A DNA stretch of 46,580 nucleotides. Origin: a virus. The stretch spans positions 1 through 46,580 of the IMG/VR virus record IMGVR_UViG_3300032241_000538. One strand, written 5' to 3'. Numbering within the stretch: position 1 is the stretch's first letter; the number at the start of each line of letters is the position of its first letter. Below the pieces are notes generated by a model, which had not been told where the DNA came from, did not search any database, and worked only from the letters and a program-made list of their open reading frames with translations. The translations under genes and the position numbers were made by a program. This document shows, one piece after another, positions 20,601-32,600 of the stretch.

Positions 20601-23600
20601 GGATTGCAACTGATATTATTCAACCAAGTGCAACATTCCAACAACAATATTGGAAGATAAGCAATTACAATCAAATTCAAACAGGTCTATTGCCAAACAG
20701 CAGTACTCAAAGTGCTGAAAGTCAATATTTCTATGATACCAATGTTGCAACTATTAACAACGATGCTAACTTATTGGGATATAGTTTGATTGGCTATAGA
20801 CAACGAGATTATGCTGCGTTGGTAGACTTAACTGATACAACACAAGTAAATGTATATCAAAACTTAATTAAAACAAAAGGTAGTTTAAATGCAGTAAATG
20901 CATTTGTGGGAGCAGATTTACCAGCAAAACTTCCTGCAGGTGGCATCAATTATAATCTATATGAAAACTGGGCAATACAAACCAGTTCATATGGTGGAAC
21001 AACTAATAATAACTTTGTACAATTTAGATTAAATGCAGGTGAATTATTAGGAAATCCAAGCGTAGTTGGTTTAACTGATGGTGTTTACACTACTGGAGTT
21101 GAGCAAGAAGTACCATTAACAAGTTTATATAATTACAGTGGATTAATTACTGACCCTAATATTTTAAGTACTATTCCATATGTTCCTTCTACATTATTTT
21201 CAGAAGCGGGATATGTGAACTTTAATGATGTAAAAATGTCTTCATATTTTTACAGTAATCTTGCTACAGCAGTTAGCCAACAGGGAACCATTGTACCAAT
21301 AACTAATTTTTATGTGGGCGATTATGTATGGGTTGCAAACTACTTAAATAAATGGCAAGTTTATACTCCTACTAGTATAGGCCAAGTTGTATTAGTACAA
21401 AACAATTTAAACAACACTTGTACTGTAACTTTCAGCGCACCACACAACTTAAGTCAATATGACTTGATTGCTATCGTAAACTTCAATAGTCAAGTTGATG
21501 GATATTATAGCGTAAGTAACATTGTTGACAATTTTAGAATAACTATTTTCTTAAACATCAGCAACAGCACACGACAAATTGTAGGTCAAGGTGTAGCAAT
21601 GTATCTCACCTCGCAGCGTGTCGCTAGCCCAGCCGACGTAATTAACTTGCCTCTAATAGATTTTGAGTTTGAGCCAAACACAGTATGGGTAGACACTAAC
21701 ACAGATGGCAGTTGGGCTGTATATCAAAAAACTTTAAACTACACTTACGAGCAAGAATTTAATTACGAAGAAAGCACAGCATTTGGTACTGCTGTATGTT
21801 ATAACCAAGATTTAGGCGGATACTTATTAAGTGATCCAGGAACTGTATATCGTTATGATTATGATCCATTAAATGGACAATATAATATATTCCAACAATT
21901 AACTGGAAACGCATCAACTTATGGTTCAACAATTACAAATGAACAACAAATTTATGTAGTATCACAAACAACATCTGATCCTGCTGTTTATTTGTATACA
22001 TTGAATACAAACAATATACTTTCTGATAATTTAATACCATATCAGACAAACACTAACGCAGATAACACAAGAAATTATAGTTCTTATCAAGGAAAAATCA
22101 CAGCGCCAACTGGTGTAACCAATTTTGGTTATAGTACTGCATTGTCTGGTGATACTAACTGGTTATATGTAAGTGATATTGTTGACAACAAAGTTTATGT
22201 GTATAAAAAACAAAATATTTTATTACAAGCAGGATATTTTGTAACAGGTGAAACTTACACTATAACAAGTGTGGGCACAACTGATTTTACTACATGCACA
22301 GATCAAAGTGATTATCCTATTCAAAACAAAGTAGGCACTGTATTTGTAGCAAGCAATGCAGGTACTGGCACAGGCACAGCATCACAATGCACATATGTAT
22401 TATCAACTGTTATTGATGGCAGCGGATTTAGTAGTTCAGGAGACAACTTTGGTAATAGTATAGCAACTGACTATTATGGCGATACAGTTATCATTGGTGC
22501 ACCAGGAGTTGATTATAGTTCTAGTGTTCAAAATTATGGCAGTGCTTATGTATATGACAGAAGTAAACAAAATTTTGTAACAGGAATTATAAACAGTGCA
22601 TTGGTACCTACATTCAACTTAGCATGGACACCAACCACATTAACAAAAACACCAACAAGCGTTACAACTGGCAACCAAATAGTATTAAGTAACACAACTG
22701 GTATAACTAATGGAATGCCAATTATCTTTACTGGCACAAGTTTTGGCGCGACTGGGTTGCAACAAAACGTAGTTTACTATGTATTAAGTGTAGTTGACGG
22801 CACACATATAACATTAAAAGCATCACGCAATACTACAACACCTGTAACATTATCATCTGGTGTATTAACTGGCGGTGTTGCTACAGCACAAAATCATGGC
22901 ATTACTGTAAGCGTAAATGGAAACACAGTACAAGACAACAATTACGCAGTAGTTGGAACACAGTTAATTTACACTGGCACATTAACTACAGGCGACATTG
23001 TAACTGTTGATGATAACGTGTTTACACTAGTTCAAACACTTACAACAGAAAACACACCTGAAATTGGTGTACAATTTGGCACTAGCATTGACACTACACA
23101 ATTCGCAACAGAAGTTATCATTGGCGCACCATTCGAATTAACTACACAATTAAACGAAGGCGCAGTCTATAGATTTACAAATGCTGGTGGGAAGTATGGC
23201 ACAATTTATGGAACATCAGCAGTAAATGTCACATCATTGCGTCCATTGTTAATTAATGGATTTGCTGTGTATGTAATAGGAAATGCAAGTTCAGTTGCTA
23301 CATCAATAAATCAAGCCAACATTTTAAATGTACAAGCAAGTGCAACTTCTGATAATAAACTTATAATAAGTTTGATTAATCCAAATCTATCACAAGCAAA
23401 TGAAGAATTAATAATTTCAACATTGGACCCACTAGCATTTGGCGAATTGGGTATACAGCCTTATACTTTAACACAAACTATATTATGCCCACATGATGAG
23501 GGCGCAACACAGTTTGGTACAACTGTCAAATTTAATGAACAGGGAAGTTTTGTAGCAAGTGCGCCAGTAGGCACACGCTTTGAATCAACTACATTTGATC

Positions 23601-26600
23601 AAATTGAATACCCAGACAACGATACAATTTTTGATAACAACACTACACAGTTTATTGAACAGTACGCAAATGCTGGCGCTGTATATATGTTTGATTATTT
23701 AGGTGTTTATAATGAAAACATTAATAACACAGGAAACTTCGTATACGCACAAAGTGTAAACGCACAAGATACAAATTATGGTTTGCAGCCTAGATATGGC
23801 ACAGCATTAGACTTTGTTGACAATCGTGTAGTAATTGGTACTCCTAACTTTAAAGGCGTTCCAAATACCATTGAAAGTGATTTTGTTTATGGCAATGGTC
23901 AAGTAATAACATATGTAAACAATGTTGGCACAAGTGACTGGTCAGTTTATAGACAAAGTTCTCCAATTGTTGATATCAACAAAATCGGTTATGCACAAAT
24001 ATTCAGCGCAACAAGCAATCAAACATTAGTAAATCTTGATTATTTTGATCCACAACAAAACAAATTACTTGGCGCAGTTGCAGAAAATATTGATTACATT
24101 GCTAATACTGATCCTGCAAGTTACAACACTGGTAGCGTAACACAGCGCGGTATTGTATGGGGCAAAGAACACGTTGGTAATATATGGTTTAACACACAAA
24201 ATGTTAGATTTGTAAACTATCATCAAAATGATGTAACTTATAACAGTGCATACTGGGGAATATTGTTCCCAGGCAGTGACGTTGCTGTTTACACATGGGT
24301 AGAAAGTAATGTTCCTCCTGTTAACTATGCAGGCCCAGGCGAGCCTTATAATACAAACAGTTATAGTGTAGAAACAATATTAAATTCAAGTCAGGCTGCC
24401 GTGTTAGTTTATTATTTCTGGGTACGCAACACTGGAGTTATTTTTACACAACAAGGTAAAAATCTAAGTGACACAGTACTTGCAGGTTATATTGCAAGCC
24501 CGCAAAACTCAGGAATCAGTTATGTCAGCCCAGTGTTGCCAAACGTATTCTCTTTATATAATTCATCAGCATATCTTAACGGAACTGATAGTATATTCAA
24601 TATCGCATACGCTACAGGAACAACCAATGACGCATATCACCAAGAATATGCGTTAATACGTGAGAATTATCCAGAAGATTTCTTACCAGGATTGCCAAAC
24701 TTTGATAATAAAAACCCTAGTTTATTATATCAAAGATTCTTATATAGTTTATCAGGCGTAGATGCTATAGGACAAGTTGTACCAAATCCATTCTTGCCAA
24801 TACACGTACAAACAGGCGTGTCAGCAAGACCACGACAAAGTTTCTTCTTAGATCGCTTTTTAGCATTGCAAAATTACATACAATTTGCTAACAATGTATT
24901 AATACAATACCCTATTAGCGAAACACGTGAAAACGCCACATTCTTGTTTACAAGCGGCGAGTTTTATAATACCAGTGATTTTTGGTCATATGTTAACTGG
25001 TGGGCATCAGGATATGATGACAGCGTAAGAAGTAGCGTAGTTGTTCCTATCTATGCAGATTTAGAAACATTAACTGTAGCACCTGGAACAATAGTAAAAG
25101 TACAACAAAACGGAAAAGGTTTCAGTGAGTGGTACATCTATAACACAGATGGAACATGGACACGTATTGGTTTACAAAATGGTACAATACAAATTAGTTC
25201 AAACTTATACAACTATCCAGCAGCAGGATATGGATTTGCAGGAAACTTCTTTGGCACAACACCATTTGATCAATACCCAAGTGAAGAAACATATTGGATT
25301 GCACGTGCATTAAACGAACAAATCTTTACAAGTGAACTACTGATTTACAGAAATCAAAGTTTAATATTAATGTTCCAATATATAAGCACTGAAGCAGTAA
25401 GTAGTCAAAATTACTTGACATGGTTAAACAAAACTAGCCTTGTTGACGTTTCACATAATATTAGAAACTTAGTACCACTTGAAAATTATCAAAGTGACAA
25501 TCAAGATTTCTTATCAGGATACCTCAGTGAGGCATTGCCTTATCACGTATACATTAAGAACTTTACATATGTTTATACTGGAAGTGAAACTTATGCAGGT
25601 AATATAACAGACTTTGATCTACCTTCACAATACAATAGTTCTATAAAACAGTTTATTAGTCCTGAGTTAGTTTATAGCCAAGCAGATAATATTGTAACAT
25701 TCTTACCAACTGCAAGTATTTGGCAAGAACAACAATACAATGATTGGTTTAATAATTATGGAGTAAGTTTAACAGGTCAAAACAACGTGTTGATTACAAC
25801 AGTTGCTCAATATGTTTCTATTGGTAGCAACAGCATTTATGTAACCAACAGCTCGGGTTTCCCATTGAATGGTATAGTCACAATAAGTGGCGAACAAATT
25901 TCGTATAGCAGTATTGATCGCAATTTGGGTATATTGTATAACTTAATTAGAGGTTATAATGGTACACCAATCAGCACTCATTTACCAGGAGAAAACATTT
26001 ATATTGACTTGCCTCCAGTGTTGTTATTAAACGGCGGCAGAGGATATGTAAATCCTCCTAGAGTTACCGCATATATTGACACAAGTATATACCCAGAACC
26101 AAGAGTTCCTGCGCAACTTGAAGCAGTAATGGGATTAGACACAGTAGTTGGAATAAACGTTATAAACCCAGGTGAAGGTTACGCAGTACTTCCAGAAATT
26201 ATCATTGATAGCAGTGAAGTTGTAGTATTTGCAGGCACTAATATCAACGTAGGATTAAACACAATTACAATTTACAGTTCGTTATTACAAACTGGTGATT
26301 TAGTAAAATACATTGAAAGTACAACAAACACTGGTCCAAGTGGATTAGTAGACAATCAATGGTATTATGTTGGTATATTACAAACTACCCCAGTAGTAGT
26401 TATTGCGTTGTATGCAAATTACAGCGACTCAATAAATGACAGAAATCGTGTAAACATTACAAGTCAGGGTAACGCAGTTGATAATACATTAAACTTATCG
26501 GCTAGAGCAAGTGCAATTAGTACAGCCGTTCCAGTTAGAGAAAATGTAATCAATATCAAATTTGATAGAACAACCTATCAAAGTCAAGTTAGTGACTGGG

Positions 26601-29600
26601 CAAGTGATACATTCTATGGTAGTTTCTTTGCTGGTGACTTGTTAAACAAAGAACAAGTGTCAAGTTCAAACTACACATTAGAAAACACACAACCAAATAT
26701 ATCTACAATATTGGCTAGTGCGCAGGGCGCAGTATTTGAAATCACTAATGTAAGTAATAATCAACAAGTTGAATGGTCAACATTAAGTCGTAGCATAAGC
26801 AATACATTTGCTGCTACTAACAGTATTAGACTATCAGTTGCAGACGAACAAATAATCAGCGCATCTAATTTGGTTGTTGGACAACAATATACAATTAACT
26901 TTGTTGGTACTACTAACTTTACAGCAGTTGGCGCAGCATTTAATAATGTTGGAACAACATTTATTGCTACTGGTTCAACTACAGGAACTGGTACAGTTAT
27001 TTTTAATAAAAACGTAGCAATCAGTGGATCAACAATTGGTATGACTGTTGGCATGCCAATACAATTTACAGGCGTAATTGGTAGTAGCGGATTAAACATT
27101 GACACAGTTTATTATGTAAAGAGCATTTTAAATTACACAGACTTTACTATAAGTGCAACAATTGATCAATATGGTAATCCAGGTTCTGTTTATAGTTTAA
27201 ATGATTTTACAGTTCCAACAAGTGGGTTAAATTGCTTTGTTGCTCAAGTTATTAACACAGCACAACTAACTGTAAACTACCCAGGTATTAGACAAGTTAC
27301 TACCGTTACAGCAGATAAATTCTCACAAAGAGGGTATTTTACATGCCCAACTAGTGTATTAGGAACAGGTGGCACACAGGGATTCTATATTGGGTTACCA
27401 GTATTCTTTGTAGGTGACGTATTTGGTGGTGTAATACCAAACATAACATATTATGTTTTAAGTATATTAGATAATCAAAACTTTACATTAGCAGCAAATA
27501 CAGATGTCTTTACTTTAACTGTTAACAGTACATCAAGTGTTACAAATTATGTAAACTTAAATTCTACATTTGGTTTAAATGTAAACGATCCTATCGTTAT
27601 CAACGATGGTTACATTGCAGGTATACAAACAAACGATTTTGGTAATATCTTGTCAGATACAATTTATTTTGTAAGTGAAATTATTGATGATAACAACATA
27701 ACTATTTCAACTAGTTACAATGGTCCTGTAGTAAGTTTAGAAACAGTTGGTCCAACTACATTGGTAGCAGCAGGGTCAATGACAGCAGGACAAACATATA
27801 CAATTTACTTTGTTGGCACCAGTGATTTTACACTAGTTGGCGCAAGTTCAAATGCTATTGGAACTATATTTGTAGCAACTGGCTCAACAACAGGAAATGG
27901 TACTGTACAAAGCGTATATGAGGCTACACTTACAAGTCAAGCCAACACATTGCAATTAAGCAGTGCTACAGGAAGTATGACAATTAACTTATCATTGCCT
28001 GTAAGCCCAGGTCAAGTTAATGGTCAATTGTTTAACTTATATAAAACATCACAAATTACACCAAATGTAAGCAATGGTACAATTACAAACCAAATTACTG
28101 GAACTATTGGCGCTCTTATAACAACATTAAATTACGCAGCAATTACCAGTAGTAATGGCACAAATGGCTACTATGTAAACATGCCAATTACAGTTGGCAG
28201 TGGATTTACATCATTGCCTGCAGGGCTTTATTATATAACAAGCATTGGCACAATTAGTGTAATCGTAACAAGTACAGATTCAAGCACTAACCGTTTGACT
28301 TGCTCTAGCAACGCAGCACTATATCTAAACATGCCTATAATTTTCAGCAATTCAAGTATTGGTGGAATCATTATTGGTCAACAATATTTTGTTGCAAGTA
28401 TTGTAGGAACAACACACTTTACTATTTCAGAAACACAAGGCGGAAGTACATTTGTCGTAACCACAGACAGTGGTGCAATGACAGGAACAGGTAGTCCTTA
28501 TATTACTGTTTCAACTACAATGAGTGGCAGCAATGTTGTACTTTCAAACGAGCCTGTAAGCCCGCCGGCAAGTGTTACATTACAACAATCACCACAAAAT
28601 GTGGCACAATTTGCGATTGGCTATCAAGTAGGTGGATATAGCGTAATTATCGAAAATGGTGGATCAGGATTTGCAATTAATAACATAATTACTATTCCTG
28701 GAACTACTGTAGGTGGTGAAAGCCCAGCAAATGATATAACATTACAAGTTAATGGTATAGACTCAGATGGCGCCATCACTAGTGTAATCGTAACAGGAAC
28801 AGTACCAAGTAGTACAGAAAATCAATATTACTTAAAAGTCACAGGCACAAATACATTTGAAGTATACACAAACCCATTAATGACTATACCTGTAAGCGGA
28901 ATCAATTTCCCATACACAGGATTTACAACATCTACAGTTACACATGTAAATTCATCAACTAGTGCATTAACAGTGGCTGATAGTAGCGTATTCAACTTAT
29001 ATGATCCAGTTGTTTTCACAGGTAATATTATACCTACAACAACTGACATTGTAGCAGATACCACATATTATGTTTACGAAATTCTAAGTCCAACTACATT
29101 TGCGGTAAGCGCACAACCTGGTGTAGCCCCAGCAATTGCTATGCTAACTACAGTCGATGTAGACTTTACTGTATCAAAAGCAGGAAGTTATGCCTTCTTG
29201 CCAGAACCATTCTATTTCAATCAAAGTATTGTAAGATTTAACGAACAAGTTTATGTATGTATAGTAAGTAACAACGATACTGAGTTTGTATATGGAAAAT
29301 GGCAACAATTAGACAGTGGTGATCGTAGATTAAACGCATTAGATAGAATTGTTGGTTACTATCAACCAACCGTGAACATGCCAAGTTATAGTTATTATCA
29401 AAACGAGGCAATACAACTTGGTGTACCAACAATAGATTTTAGTCAGTTAGTTGCAGGTACAGAATATCCTAATAGCACATATTTAGGTAATCAATTCCAA
29501 CCAGGATTACAATTGCCAGTTGCGATTGAATTACAAGATAAACCATTTTACCCAACTGACATTAATTTAGCAGGAATCATTTATAATGGCGTAACATATG

Positions 29601-32600
29601 TTGCACCTGCAAATATTAGCACTGGCGCTGCACTTGCAACCAACACAACAGATGATACATGGAACATTACAAATCTTACAACAAGTAACACAGGATTAAC
29701 ATCAATAAATTACACAAATAATTTATACTTGTTAACTTGCACAAATTCCGCAACTCCTATTTTAAGAAGTTTTGATGGCGTAACATGGTCAAGTTTAGGG
29801 TACTATACTTCAAATTATGTTACAACATTAAACCTAGCAGGATTATCATTAAATGATAGTACATACGGCAATGGCATATATGTTGCAGTTGGTTCAGCAA
29901 TTTTAACAAGCACTGATGCAATTAACTGGACAGAAACATTGTCATTTACAGGTCCATTGCCAACAACTTTATATAGCGTAACATACGTTAGTATTCCTAC
30001 ATTTACTGGATTTATTGCTGTTGGTGCAGGACAACGCTATGATTATAGTACAGGATTTACAGAAATTGTAGACTGCAATGTAGTTTATACCAGTACAAAC
30101 GGTGTTCAATGGTCACCTGTTCAATACTTTAGTTATAATGGCTTATACTATGTCACTAGCAATGGTACTTGCATTGTAGCAGTTGGACAAAACGGTATAA
30201 TTTACACAAGCACCAATGGTACAAATTGGAATGGTATTACCGAAACCAATGTGTTAAGTGCCAATGGTACAAATAACGTACTTAATGTGGGCAATACTTC
30301 AGGGTTAACAACTAACGCCCCAATTAGATTCTCACAAAGTTTCAACAACATTGTTGCAGGAACAACTTATTATGTAAACACAATAGTTTCTAACACACAA
30401 ATTAAAATTAGTGCGACAAATGGTGGCGGTGTACTCACACTTAATAGTGAAAACCCAGTTGGTCTATGCACATTAAACATATATCCTACATATGGCAATT
30501 TAACAAATGTAAATTATATTAATTCTACATTGGTTGCTCTAGGTAGCGATGGTGTATTAGTTACAAGCACGGATAATGCTGCAACAACTTGGACTACACA
30601 TACTACAGGAACAACAGAAAATCTAAAAGGTTCAGTATACCACTCTGGAACATATACAATTGTAGGTGATAATAACACAATACTACAATCAACAAACTTA
30701 TCAACTTGGACTGATGGTGCAAACTTTACAACACCTGATACAATATATAACGTACAGGGTTCGCCATTCTTAGATGGTTATGGTCCAGAAGAATTAGTTG
30801 CTGGTGTAGTACGTGATAATTTAACAATGTTAATTACTACAAGACCAGGCGTGAACTGGGATGTTACAGAATACGCACATAATGGCTATAATGTAGTATC
30901 AACAGTGGTAAGCCCAACTTCAGAAACACAAACAGTTTATAGTTTTGCTGATTTTGGAGTGCGAGTTCCAACAGTGTTATCAGTGTATGTTGTCAATGGA
31001 ACAACTAATCTATGCACAGGGCTTTATAATGGCGTAGACTACACAGTAAATTGGTTAAACAAAACAATAACATTAAACAGTGCATTGCCATATTATCCAA
31101 TCACTTATAGTCTACGCATTGATTTATATGAAGCCGGTAATGGATTCCAATTGGTAAAATCAAGTACAGATTACAATCCTATTATTAATAATTTCACAAC
31201 TGGGTTTGATGAAATTGAATTAGATTGTAACTTCATAGCAAGTATTAGTGCAGGAAATGGCGCAGTGCAGCCAGCCACTAGCCCAGTAGAAACAACTGCC
31301 ACACAAACAATAGCATCAACAAATTCAATTATATGCGATGATGTATCTCAATTTGTTGTTAACAGTTCGATTTATTTTGAAGGCACAACATTTGGTAATA
31401 TACAACAAGGTCCCGCTGTAAGTTATTATGTAAAAACTATAAGTATATCAACAAGCAGCATAACAGTAAGTGCAAGTATTGTTGGTGGCATTGCAGGACC
31501 AACTTTTAGTTTAACTAACGCAACTGGAAGTATGGTAGTAATCATAAGTTCTGGAAACGAAACATATTGGACACCTCCTCTTGTGACAAACAAAGGTGTT
31601 GCTTTAACACCAGGGGTATTAAATTACGCAAGTGCAACAAGTTCAACTAACAATCATATCTTATGTAACAGTACATCAGGAATCGTAGTAAACAGTCCTA
31701 TTGTATTTGATAATGATATCTTTGGTGGAATAAATGCATTACAAACTTATTATGTAAAAGCAATTATTGACAACAATAACTTTACTATTAGTTCTACTGT
31801 AGGAGGTTCAACATTAACCTTAACAACTGCGGTTGGCACTTCAAGTTTCATAACATATGATTATGCTATTGGTGCCGCTGATAATAATATTACTGCAAAA
31901 CTTATATTCAGTAATCCATACGACAACGCAGATAACTTTATCACATATACAATTTTAGGTGAAACATTGCCAATACAGTATGGTTACACCATACCACAAA
32001 CACAATTGTTTACAGGCAATGGCGCTACAAAAACCTTCACACTTTCTAACTATATAGGTGGAGACAACGCAAGCAACGCTATTGTTGAAGTTGCAGGTAT
32101 AAGACAAACAGCAACTGCTTACTCATTTGATGTTGCAACCAATCAGATTACATTTACATCTGCTCCTGCAAATGGAAGTACTATTGCTATAACAACATAC
32201 AATGATACTGAAAATCAGTATCTTAATACACAATACGATATTACAGGAAATACAGTTGCCAATATTGTAAGTATTAGTAACGCACTGTCAACCCCAATTA
32301 CGACTGTAGCAACTGCAAGTTCAAGTTCTACTAATCAGATAACTGTAACTTCTACTGTTGGATTTATAGTGGGAGCAACAGTGTTGTTCCAAGGCACAAG
32401 TTTTGATGCCAACATCACTACAGGAACTATATATTTTGTAAAACAAGTAATCAACGGCACACACTTTACTATAGCAAATCAAACTGGTACATTGATCACA
32501 TTAGCAGGTGGTTCAGGTGCAATGGAAGTTAGTGTTGGTGGTCAGCCAGCAGTTCGTGTAACTACAGGAATAGCACATAATTTATCAGATAACAATATTA

